From DAOUAJ01 sp034433615 (GTDB lineage: Bacteria > Chloroflexota > Anaerolineae > DUEN01), in the NCBI GenBank assembly GCA_034433615.1, contig DAOUAJ010000456.1, forward strand, positions 1 through 23,482: 23,482 bases of DNA. The letters are read 5' to 3'. Within the stretch, counting starts at the first letter, position 1. Each line of letters opens with the position of its first letter. Shown piece by piece: positions 14,684 through 22,710 of this stretch. Position numbers and translations under genes: made by a program. The notes below the pieces were generated by a model. It was not told where the DNA came from. It did no database searches and was given only the letters and a program-made list of their open reading frames with translations.

Positions 14684-15771
14684 AAGCCTTTACCCAGAAA
14701 GGTCTTGATAGCGCCGTAAATGTCATCGTCGTCTTCAATCCTGGCCGCAGCCAGTTTTTCGTCGTCAATTTGGGCGAGGGTCTCAATAAATTGGTGTCCG
14801 TATGAGCTTCTGACCTGGCCGTAACAGAAGAGATTCACCTGAGGCAGCAACGCTTCCAGCAGGTCCAGACAGCGCTCATCGTCTTCGCCGCCAAAGTTCT
14901 CGCCATCGGAAAAGTGAAAGGCGTAGAGGTTCCAGTCTTCCGGATCGTAGTCCTGACGGATGATCTGGTAGCATAGTTCGTATGCCGAGGAGATGCGGGT
15001 GCCACCACCCTCGCGGATGTGGTAGAAAGTGTGGGCGTCCACCTCCCTGGCTGCGGCGTCGTGGACGATGTAGCGTGCTGTCAGATTCTGATAGTGCGCC
15101 TGGAGCCAGGTGTCAATCCAGAAGGCGGTCAGTCGCACTAATTCCTTCTTACGCTGAGTCATGCTGCCCGAGACGTCCATCATGTATAGGATTACGGCGT
15201 TGCTCTCGGGGCGCGGGTAAATCTTCCAGGAGCGGTAGCGCTTGTCATCCCGGATGGGGATGATGACCGGATCCTCCGGGTCGTAAGAGCCGGTGATCAG
15301 TTGACGTTTGAGGGCTTCCCGGTAGGTGCGTTTGAAATGCCGCAGGCTCTCCGGGCCGACCCGCCGCAAGCCAGTGTAACGGATGACCTCCCCTTCGACG
15401 TTGCGCTTGTTTTTCGGCTGGATGCGAGGCAGCTCTAGTTCCTCACCCAAGATCTCGGCCAGTTCCTGCAAGGTCAGCTCCACCTCGAGGATATGATCAC
15501 CGGGCTGATCGCCAGGCGGACCGCTGCCGTCGCCCGGCTCGCCTCGACCGATAGGTGTGCCGATCTCTCCTTCGCCCTGGCCGACACCACTTCGGGGTCC
15601 GCCAAAACGGAAATGGGGCAGCTCGATCTCCGGGACGGGAATGCTGACCAAGTCTTTCCCTCGCCGGCCGATCAGCTCACTGTTGGACATGTACTTGCGC
15701 AGGTTCCGCTTGATCTGGCCGCGCACAATCTGCCGGAAGCGGCTGGCATCTTGTTCGATGGGCAGGGTCAT
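14680..15771 (-). CDS. yhbH: DUF444 / YeaH-YhbH family protein
   Basis: A 363-residue cytoplasmic protein. It has a basic N-terminus, a Gly-rich disordered stretch (about 57-92), and a von Willebrand A-like domain with the metal-site motif DVSGS (199-203) preceded by ILYMM and followed later by GGGTRISSAYELC, which would supply the Thr and other MIDAS ligands. YhbH/YeaH proteins are partners of PrkA/YeaG kinase; a direct function is not known. ATG 15771 is preceded by AGGAGGAG. The gene lies 22 nt after prkA and overlaps spoVR by 4 nt. Confidence 0.93.
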   Translation of the reverse strand: MTLPIEQDASRFRQIVRGQIKRNLRKYMSNSELIGRRGKDLVSIPVPEIELPHFRFGGPRSGVGQGEGEIGTPIGRGEPGDGSGPPGDQPGDHILEVELTLQELAEILGEELELPRIQPKNKRNVEGEVIRYTGLRRVGPESLRHFKRTYREALKRQLITGSYDPEDPVIIPIRDDKRYRSWKIYPRPESNAVILYMMDVSGSMTQRKKELVRLTAFWIDTWLQAHYQNLTARYIVHDAAAREVDAHTFYHIREGGGTRISSAYELCYQIIRQDYDPEDWNLYAFHFSDGENFGGEDDERCLDLLEALLPQVNLFCYGQVRSSYGHQFIETLAQIDDEKLAAARIEDDDDIYGAIKTFLGKGL

Positions 15772-15793
15772 GGCGTCTCTCCTCCTTCACGCA

Positions 15794-17830
<2,037 letters not shown>

Positions 17831-17836
17831 TTCTCG

Positions 17837-17894
17837 CACTCCTTGCATACCCCTTCTGAACCAAGAAGGAGCGATCTGAGTTAATCGCTCCTTC
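17837..17894 (-). promoter_or_regulatory. prkA leader hairpin with competing pairing to the ribosome binding site
   Basis: Perfect 11-bp stem (17884-17894 with 17865-17875; left arm in the transcript GAAGGAGCGAT) and 8-nt loop. The downstream arm contains CGCTCCTT (17873-17866), which can also pair over 8 bp, including one G-U, with the prkA ribosome binding site AAGGAGTG (17844-17837). The two pairings exclude each other, so the leader could switch prkA translation on and off. The regulator, if any, is unknown. Confidence 0.5.
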
Positions 17895-18144
17895 CCGGTG
17901 TACTTAATATGGCTGGCTGGGCATATTACCAGCTTGAACGCCATCCTGTTAGCGCTCTAAGCGCCAGCGTTTCAAGCGAGATGTCAGCCTCGTCTTACTC
18001 ATAAGTTGTTTCATAGGCTACGGTGTGGGGTTTGAAGATGAAAGTAACACCGGGAAGATCCTCAAACAGCGAGAGCCTTCCTCGTTCTTGGTAGATGAGA
18101 CGTTGTGAGAGAGTGAATCCTTACAAGGGAAAACAGGACTTTGG
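17895..18144. other. noncoding gap between prkA leader and anti-sigma gene
   Basis: About 250 bases without a supportable gene. I see only the weak prkA promoter, no tRNA or known riboswitch fold, and no strong terminator after the anti-sigma gene. Read-through from the sigma/anti-sigma genes into prkA therefore cannot be excluded. Confidence 0.5.
17923..17951 (-). promoter_or_regulatory. weak candidate promoter for prkA operon
   Basis: Minus strand TAACAG (17951-17946), 17-nt spacer, extended -10 TGG-TAATAT (TAATAT at 17928-17923). The -35 matches only 3 of 6. Transcription would start near 17916, so the hairpin is in the leader. A non-sigma70 promoter is equally possible. Confidence 0.3.
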
Positions 18145-18468
18145 TCAGGATACCAAGACCGGAATCGCTTCTGGTCGCTCTGACACGAACTCAGGGACCT
18201 CGAACCGTGCCAGGAGCTCCTCGACTTCCGGCAGACGCCCCTGGGCCTCCAAAGCGACTACTTCCAGCAGACCGGCATATTCTTCGGCACAATCAGGACA
18301 CTGGGCCAGGTGTGCACTGACTTGAGGCAGGCGGTTTTCTGGAGACTGGCCGGCGATCTCGAGTTCTGCATAGATAGGTAGGAGAACTTGAAGTTGATCG
18401 CAGCCGATCTCAGATTCGGTAGTGGCATAGATTTGAGCCAGCCAGTGGATGAGACGTTCGTAAGTCAA
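18145..18468 (-). CDS. putative zinc-binding anti-sigma factor
   Basis: A 107-residue soluble protein with the zinc-binding anti-sigma pattern: C23, then H53-x3-C57-x2-C60 in SAHLAQCPDCAEEYAGL. It has no membrane segment, so it would be a cytoplasmic ZAS-type inhibitor, possibly redox-sensitive. TTG 18468 is preferred because a strong site (AGGGGAGGG) lies 6 nt upstream; the in-frame ATG at 18495 would put that site inside the gene. It follows the sigma factor gene by 77 nt on the same strand, the usual sigma/anti-sigma order. Function is inferred from the motif and the neighbour. Confidence 0.72.
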   Translation of the reverse strand: MTYERLIHWLAQIYATTESEIGCDQLQVLLPIYAELEIAGQSPENRLPQVSAHLAQCPDCAEEYAGLLEVVALEAQGRLPEVEELLARFEVPEFVSERPEAIPVLVS

Positions 18469-18545
18469 CGATGACCCTCCCCTTATGGTTTCCACACACT
18501 AAGACGCCGTGACAAGCTTGTTTCTTACCAGACTGTATCGTTCAA

Positions 18546-19214
18546 TCAATCTTCAAAAGCGGTCAGGATATCACTCTGGGTAAGGTGGCGTTCCAATAAG
18601 CTGGCTTTCAGGCGCTTACGGGCGTCGTGGAGCAGTTTATAGAGTGCATTGCGCGTCAGGCCAAGAGCTGTCGCCATCTCATCCATAGAGTATCCTTGTA
18701 AGTAGACGCCGACAACGGCTACTCGTTGACGCTCGCTCAACTCGTGTTCGATGATTTCACCCAGCAAGTTGATATAATCTTGCTGCTCCGCTAAACGTTC
18801 AGGCTTGACCTCCTCCCTGACAGCCAGCAGAGACTGAAAAACAATCGGAGCCTCCTCACACAACCGCTCAAGCGAGACGTCGCGATAACGGTAGCGCCGA
18901 AGCTCGCTGGCGGCTTGATTGATCACGAAGCGATACGCCCAGGAAGTGAACCGAGATTTGCCTTTGAAGGTGTCTAGGCTGGCCAGAATTTTCACCAGCG
19001 CGTCCTGGCACAAGTCTTCTGCCAGTTCGTAGACGTCCTGATGGCTCCAACCGGCTAACTCGCTTCGATGCAAAGACAGATATACTAACACTGCGCGCAG
19101 GAGATAATCGCGTAACTCGTGCAACGCCTCGTTGCGCGCCTCTCCGGACAGCTCAGTGAGGGCCTGCAGCCACCCTTCATTTGATCGAGGGGACATATCG
19201 GTCTCGAATGACAA
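18546..19214 (-). CDS. ECF-type RNA polymerase sigma factor
   Basis: A 222-residue sigma factor with region 2 (about 62-108: ELAEDLCQDALVKILASL, then FKGKSRFTSWAYRFVINQAASELRR) and region 4 (about 155-205: LSERQRVAVVGVYLQGYSMDEMATALGLTRNALYKLLHDARKRLK) joined by a short linker, and without regions 1 and 3. This is the ECF layout, though the N-terminus (about 60 residues) is longer than usual. TTG 19214 has AAGGGG 4-5 nt upstream; ATG 19196 lacks any such site. It directs polymerase to a stress regulon and is probably held by the zinc-binding protein encoded next. The prkA operon lies downstream on the same strand. Confidence 0.88.
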   Translation of the reverse strand: MSFETDMSPRSNEGWLQALTELSGEARNEALHELRDYLLRAVLVYLSLHRSELAGWSHQDVYELAEDLCQDALVKILASLDTFKGKSRFTSWAYRFVINQAASELRRYRYRDVSLERLCEEAPIVFQSLLAVREEVKPERLAEQQDYINLLGEIIEHELSERQRVAVVGVYLQGYSMDEMATALGLTRNALYKLLHDARKRLKASLLERHLTQSDILTAFED

Positions 19215-19380
19215 ACAACCCCTTATTGCTCGTGCTCAAAGACAGAACAATACCACCGAACTCGTGCATCGAACCAACGCCTTACACTCTCAGAGCAGCA
19301 TTGCCAAGTAACGCCAAAGATGGTATGTATCTACATGATCATTATATCACCAAAGGGTGTTTCGGAAAAGAACGGAGGTG
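19215..19380. other. divergent intergenic region, sigma factor/lactonase
   Basis: Noncoding stretch between divergent genes. The open frame from 19320 is interrupted functionally by the promoter at 19381-19408, so it is leader. I recognise no tRNA, small RNA or ECF autoregulatory promoter (GGAAC-type -35 box) here. Confidence 0.5.
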
Positions 19381-19408
19381 TTGGTCACCTGGCAAAATGT
19401 GGTATACT
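19381..19408 (+). promoter_or_regulatory. sigma70-type promoter for the lactonase gene
   Basis: TTGGTC (19381-19386), 16-nt spacer, TATACT (19403-19408) with an extended -10 (TGG). Predicted start near 19415, a leader of about 50 nt to ATG 19464. Confidence 0.65.
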
Positions 19409-19463
19409 TATGCAAGGTACTAGAGCAACTTTCGTGACCTCATTCAAGACGAAGGAGAGTGAC

Positions 19464-20381
19464 ATGACACAGCTCATCACCACCCTCGGACCCAAGAATG
19501 CCGATGAGATGGGCATGATCCTGCCCCACGAGCACGTGTTTGTGGACCTGCGCACCTGGGATCAGCCCGGTTACGCCCAGGCTGAGGTGGCCGATGTGGT
19601 CAGATTGATGGCACCGGAGCTTGAGAAAGCCAGGGCTGCAGGAGTCACCGCGATCGCGGAGTGCAGCACCGTCGGCGTGGGGCGACGGGCCGATATCCTG
19701 AAGGCTGTTTCTGAGGCCACCGGCTTCCCGTTGCTGGCCCCCACCGGCGTCTACCGTGAGCCGTGGATCCCCGCCTGGGTTCATGAGGCAAGCGAGGAGA
19801 AGCTACGTGACTGGATGATGGGTGAGCTGCTGGGCGAGGTCGAAAAGACGAGGGTGCAGGCCGGTTGGGTCAAGCTCAGCGCTGGCGATGATGGGCTGAC
19901 GGCGACGGAAACCAAAGTTCTGCGAGCCGCCGCGGCAGCAGGCAAGGTGTCCAACGCTGTCATCGGCAGCCACACCATCCGCGGCCGCGTGGCGCAGGAT
20001 CAGCTCGACATCATCGAGAAAGCGGGGTACTCGCCGGAGCGCTTCATCTGGATTCACACCCAGGCCGAGCCCGACTTCGACCTCCACCTGGAGATGGCGC
20101 GACGCGGCTGCTGGATCGAATATGACGGCATCGGCAACGGGCCGGCGGATGAGGTCTACATCAAGTGGATTCAGCGCGTGCTGGACGCCAGCCTGGGCGA
20201 TCATCTGCTGCTCAGCCACGATCGCGGCTGGTACGATCCGGCTCAGCCAGGCGGCGGCGTTCCCAAACCATTCACGTACATCAGCGAAGTCTTCCTGCCC
20301 AAGCTACGAGCCGCCGGCGTGGACGAGGGGACCATCAGACAATTGACACAGGTGAACCCATTCCGAGCGTTTGCTCGTTGA
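19464..20381 (+). CDS. phosphotriesterase-family metal-dependent hydrolase (probable lactonase)
   Basis: A 305-residue amidohydrolase-superfamily TIM barrel with a full PTE-type binuclear metal centre: H22 and H24 (ILPHEHVFVD), bridging Lys K137 (GWVKLSAG), H170 (IGSHTIRG), H198 (IWIHTQ) and D253 (LLSHDRGW). ATG 19464 has AAGGAGAG about 6 nt upstream; the in-frame codons from 19320 are leader because the promoter lies between. PTE-family enzymes of this size are mostly lactonases; a sugar-lactone substrate fits the aldonate-dehydratase-like gene beginning at 22711. True phosphotriesterase activity is possible but less likely. Downstream repeats and pseudogene separate it from that partner. 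Confidence 0.88.
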   Translation: MTQLITTLGPKNADEMGMILPHEHVFVDLRTWDQPGYAQAEVADVVRLMAPELEKARAAGVTAIAECSTVGVGRRADILKAVSEATGFPLLAPTGVYREPWIPAWVHEASEEKLRDWMMGELLGEVEKTRVQAGWVKLSAGDDGLTATETKVLRAAAAAGKVSNAVIGSHTIRGRVAQDQLDIIEKAGYSPERFIWIHTQAEPDFDLHLEMARRGCWIEYDGIGNGPADEVYIKWIQRVLDASLGDHLLLSHDRGWYDPAQPGGGVPKPFTYISEVFLPKLRAAGVDEGTIRQLTQVNPFRAFAR

Positions 20382-20385
20382 CAGC

Positions 20386-20478
20386 GAGGCGATGAGGCAA
20401 CGAGTAGCGAGGCGATGAACCGATAATGCTGTCTCATCCCTCGTTGCCTCATTCACTCGTTACTCGTCACTTATCACT
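20386..20478. repeat. 7-8-bp periodic repeat tract with 13-bp inverted repeat
   Basis: AGCGAGGCGATGA occurs twice on the left side, and ATGAGGCAACGAG (20392-20404) is perfectly complementary to 20440-20452 with 35 nt between. The right half reads as units like CTCGTTG, CCTCATT, ACTCGTT, ACTCGTC. It may form a long imperfect hairpin after the lactonase gene and is related to the tract at 20951-21014. Confidence 0.75.
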
Positions 20479-20496
20479 GATCTTAAGGAGATACCG

Positions 20497-20608
20497 ATGG
20501 ACCCGCTTCAAGTCAAAAACGGCCAAATCGTGGATACCAAAGGGCAACCGGTCCGCCTGCGTGGGACGTGCGTGGGCGGCTGGATGAACATGGAGAACTT
20601 CATCGTTG
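20497..20608 (+). pseudogene. N-terminal remnant of a GH5-type glycoside hydrolase
   Basis: ATG 20497 has a strong AAGGAG 6 nt upstream. The first ~36 residues (VKNGQIVDTKGQPVRLRGTC followed by VGGWMNMENFI) match the start of bacterial GH5-like cellulase/endoglucanase sequences, in which this segment begins the first barrel strand. After NFI the frame continues for about 60 residues as low-quality sequence (VVCSSSHPCRRPS...), while a good frame opens at 20610. The remaining ~300 residues of the enzyme are missing, so a deletion fused this start to another gene's end. GH5 call rests on a short match. Confidence 0.6.
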
Positions 20609-20609
20609 T

Positions 20610-20954
20610 ATGCAGCTCATCGCACCCGTGCCGGAGGCCAAGCGTCAGCTCGACACCGACTTCTGGATGGGATGGCTGCCGTCCACGCCGGCCAAGGAGC
20701 TGGTGCGCAACCTGTCTCAGCTTACGGAAGAGGTCCTCGCCGATCCCGATATCGAGCCGCAGGCTAACTATCGCTATCTGACCCAGGCGGCGCTGGAGGG
20801 CTACGTGGGCGGCCTGATGCAGCCGATCTATGCCAAACGGTTCCAGGGGATGTCGGAGGAGGAGATTGACCGGGTGTTGCAATCGTTCGCCCTCAAGAAC
20901 TGCCGGCCGATACAGGGGCTGATTGACGTGCTCAAGAAGCACATGAGGCAATGA
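20610..20954 (+). pseudogene. unrecognised C-terminal fragment behind the GH5 remnant
   Basis: About 114 residues (MQLIAPVPEAKRQLDTDFWM to KNCRPIQGLIDVLKKHMRQ) with regular amphipathic helices (SEEEIDRVLQSFALKN) and good coding character, but I do not recognise the family. There is no ribosome binding site before ATG 20610, and the upstream frame changes at the joint near 20606. It looks like the 3' part of a larger gene left by a deletion. A translated small protein cannot be ruled out. The inverted repeat at 20951-21014 begins at its stop codon. Confidence 0.5.
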
Positions 20955-21014
20955 GGCACCAAGTAATGAGACAGCAAGGAGAGGGCCTTGTTGTCTCGTT
21001 ACTCGGTGCCTTGT
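20951..21014. repeat. long imperfect palindrome of 7-8-bp units
   Basis: Arms 20954-20979 and 20986-21011 are complementary over 26 bp with one A/C mismatch and two G-U pairs, loop AGAGGG; three more outer pairs extend to 20951 and 21014. The units (ATGAGGCA, ATGAGACA and TCTCGTT, ACTCGGT) resemble the tract at 20386-20478. It could terminate transcription or mark a recombination boundary. It ends 10 nt before the first nucleotidyltransferase start. Confidence 0.85.
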
Positions 21015-21023
21015 CAGAGATAA

Positions 21024-21428
21024 ATGATGGCCACTGTAGATAGATGGGAGCAATTAGACATAAGGCTGACGCCCAACGAACGTGCAGGCCTGGCTGCCTT
21101 TGTGGATCGGCTGCGCCAGCGATACGGCGATGATCTGCTGCGCGTGCGGCTGTTCGGCTCGAAGGCGCGCGGCGATGCCCACGAAGAATCCGACTTCGAC
21201 TTGCTGATCGTGTTGCGCATGGGGCCTGGCGACTACCGGCGGCACTGGAATGCGCTGGTTGATCTGGCGTGGGATATCCAGCTCGCTTACGGGATCATTA
21301 TCTCCTTCATTATCAAGAACGAGGCGAGCTACGCCAAGATGCAACGTGACGGTTTGTTGTTAGCTCGCAGCATCGAACAGGATGGAGTTGACCTGTGGAC
21401 GACGCGGCTAATCGCAGCAAAGAGGTAG
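21024..21428 (+). CDS. minimal nucleotidyltransferase (MNT), first of three
   Basis: 134 residues with the nucleotidyltransferase signature GSKARG (45-50) and the metal-binding pair D57/D59 (ESDFDLLIVL). The C-terminal half (ISFIIKNEASYAKMQ) is typical of the MNT class with long tails. MNT proteins pair with HEPN proteins as toxin-antitoxin or regulatory modules; this one is 2 genes upstream of the pair that abuts the HEPN gene. No clear ribosome binding site precedes ATG 21024 (or 21027), and the palindrome ends just upstream. It lies 3 nt before the second MNT gene. Confidence 0.85.
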   Translation: MMATVDRWEQLDIRLTPNERAGLAAFVDRLRQRYGDDLLRVRLFGSKARGDAHEESDFDLLIVLRMGPGDYRRHWNALVDLAWDIQLAYGIIISFIIKNEASYAKMQRDGLLLARSIEQDGVDLWTTRLIAAKR

Positions 21429-21431
21429 AAT

Positions 21432-21773
21432 ATGGAACAGCCTGTGAACCATGCTGTGCCATTGCGGAGAGCGCGCGGTCTTGAGGAGATACGCCAGATG
21501 CTGCGCGCACAATTGCCGGAGCTGCGTATGCGCTACGGGGTACGCTCGCTCGGGGTCTTCGGCTCTTATGTGCGCGGCGAGCAGGGCGAGGAAAGTGACC
21601 TGGACCTGCTAGTGGAATTCGACGAACGTCCACTGACGTTGCTGCAGTTCATCGCGCTGGAGAATGAATTGAGTGACCGGCTGGGTGTCAAGGTTGACCT
21701 GGTGGAAAAGAGTGCGCTCAAGCCCGCCATCGGGCAGCGTATCCTGCAGGAGATTGTGCCACTATGGCCGTGA
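21432..21773 (+). CDS. minimal nucleotidyltransferase (MntA-like), second of three
   Basis: 113 residues, the classic MNT length. It has GSYVRG (44-49), D56 and D58 (ESDLDLLVEF) and the third acid D89 (KVDLVEKSAL), so the active site is complete. AGAGGT lies 5 nt before ATG 21432. The stop overlaps the start of the third MNT gene (ATG 21764), so the two are coupled. In type VII systems the MNT partner modifies and inactivates the HEPN toxin with nucleotides; which of the three does this here is not clear from sequence. Confidence 0.9.
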   Translation: MEQPVNHAVPLRRARGLEEIRQMLRAQLPELRMRYGVRSLGVFGSYVRGEQGEESDLDLLVEFDERPLTLLQFIALENELSDRLGVKVDLVEKSALKPAIGQRILQEIVPLWP

Positions 21774-22222
21774 AACGCCAACGGACAATTACAGCCATGC
21801 TTGATCACGTAACGAAAGAATCGCTCAATCGCTGGGGGCGTAACCTCGTATCTATCGTGCTCTTTGGCTCCTTTGCTCGGGGAGACCCCCACCAGTATTC
21901 AGACGTTGATCTGTTGCTCGTCGTCGAGAATTTGCCGAAAGACTGGAGAGAAAAAGGCGCTATCGAACTATCTCTCGAGCGCCTGGGGCTCCAGTGGGGC
22001 AGGCCGCTTCAGGTAATCCTGGTTGAACCAGAGGAAGTGCGTCTTGCTGTAGACTCCATCATGCCTTTGTTGCTGGAAATTCACGATGGCTATCGCTGCC
22101 TGTTTGACCGAAATCAATTCTTTCATAATGAGATGAAGCGTTTCGAAGAGATTCTGGCCGCGCGTGGAGTCCGCAAGTTGGCCGAGCACAAGTGGGAGGT
22201 ACCTGAACTTGCCAGGCATTAG
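21764..22222 (+). CDS. minimal nucleotidyltransferase, third of three, partner of HEPN gene
   Basis: 152 residues: GSFARG (35-40), D47 and D49 (YSDVDLLLVV), then a longer C-terminal part (about 80-152) ending in a helical tail (NEMKRFEEILAARGVRKLAEH). Sequence is clearly different from the other two MNT proteins, so the three are not recent duplicates. The gene overlaps the HEPN gene by 14 nt, which is the normal arrangement of an antitoxin with its toxin. Confidence 0.9.
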   Translation: MAVKRQRTITAMLDHVTKESLNRWGRNLVSIVLFGSFARGDPHQYSDVDLLLVVENLPKDWREKGAIELSLERLGLQWGRPLQVILVEPEEVRLAVDSIMPLLLEIHDGYRCLFDRNQFFHNEMKRFEEILAARGVRKLAEHKWEVPELARH

Positions 22223-22646
22223 GGACATCGCCCGGGCGTTTCTCAAGGAGGCTGAAGCAGACCTGCGCTCAGCTAGGCTACTCCTGGCTGGCAAGGAATA
22301 CAGCCAGACTATTGTCCATTGTCAGCATGCTGTAGAGAAGATTCTGAAGGCGGCACTGGCCCTGCGGAACATCATCATTACCAGGCAACACACAGTTTCA
22401 CCTGATTTCGTGGCTGCTTTCCCAGATTTTGGCGAGGCCGATCAGGTAGCGCTGGCAGTATCTGCTTTAGAGAAAGAGGGAACCAGAACCGAATATCCCT
22501 TTTTCGGCCGGGCGGATCTGCCGATCTGGATCCCTTCAGAGCAGTACACTGAAGCAACTGAAGCAGACGCCAGGGATGCACTGGAAAGGGCAGAGTACGT
22601 GCATCAGGCGGTGGTCACCTTTTTGCGACACAAGTACGGGCTGTGA
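22209..22646 (+). CDS. HEPN domain protein (probable toxin of a HEPN/MNT module)
   Basis: A 145-residue all-helical protein. TTG 22209 is chosen because GGGAGG lies 9 nt upstream (22194-22199) and it gives the typical HEPN start (ARAFLKEAEADLRSARLLLA, followed by helix QHAVEKILKAAL). The HEPN RNase motif is usually R-x4-6-H; here the candidates are R53 and H61 (RNIIITRQH), a longer spacing, and no HxY follows, so RNase activity is uncertain. With the MNT genes upstream it fits a HEPN/MNT toxin-antitoxin or abortive-infection module. The last gene before the dehydratase. Confidence 0.88.
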   Translation: MPGIRDIARAFLKEAEADLRSARLLLAGKEYSQTIVHCQHAVEKILKAALALRNIIITRQHTVSPDFVAAFPDFGEADQVALAVSALEKEGTRTEYPFFGRADLPIWIPSEQYTEATEADARDALERAEYVHQAVVTFLRHKYGL

Positions 22647-22710
22647 TTTAGGCAGTCATTCTGAATAAAATAGAGACAGGTGAAAAAGCTCGTAAACCAG
22701 GAGAACTCCC

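Noticed and set aside
17831..17944. N-terminal extension of prkA
   Set aside because: AAGGAG is correctly placed for ATG 17830, and the extension covers the leader hairpin; PrkA homologues start at this point.
17895..18144. tRNA or small RNA gene
   Set aside because: No cloverleaf, CCA end or strong terminator could be found by eye in this gap or in 19215-19380.
19320..19463. N-terminal extension of the lactonase
   Set aside because: Contains a good sigma70-type promoter; the family starts at the codons after 19464, which has its own ribosome binding site.
20497..20781. Intact small protein from ATG 20497
   Set aside because: Only the first ~36 residues look like a real protein family; the rest is Ser/Arg/Pro-rich out-of-frame sequence, while the neighbouring frame has good coding character.
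20386..21014. CRISPR array
   Set aside because: Repeat units are 7-8 bp, directly adjoining, without 30-40-bp spacers and without cas genes.
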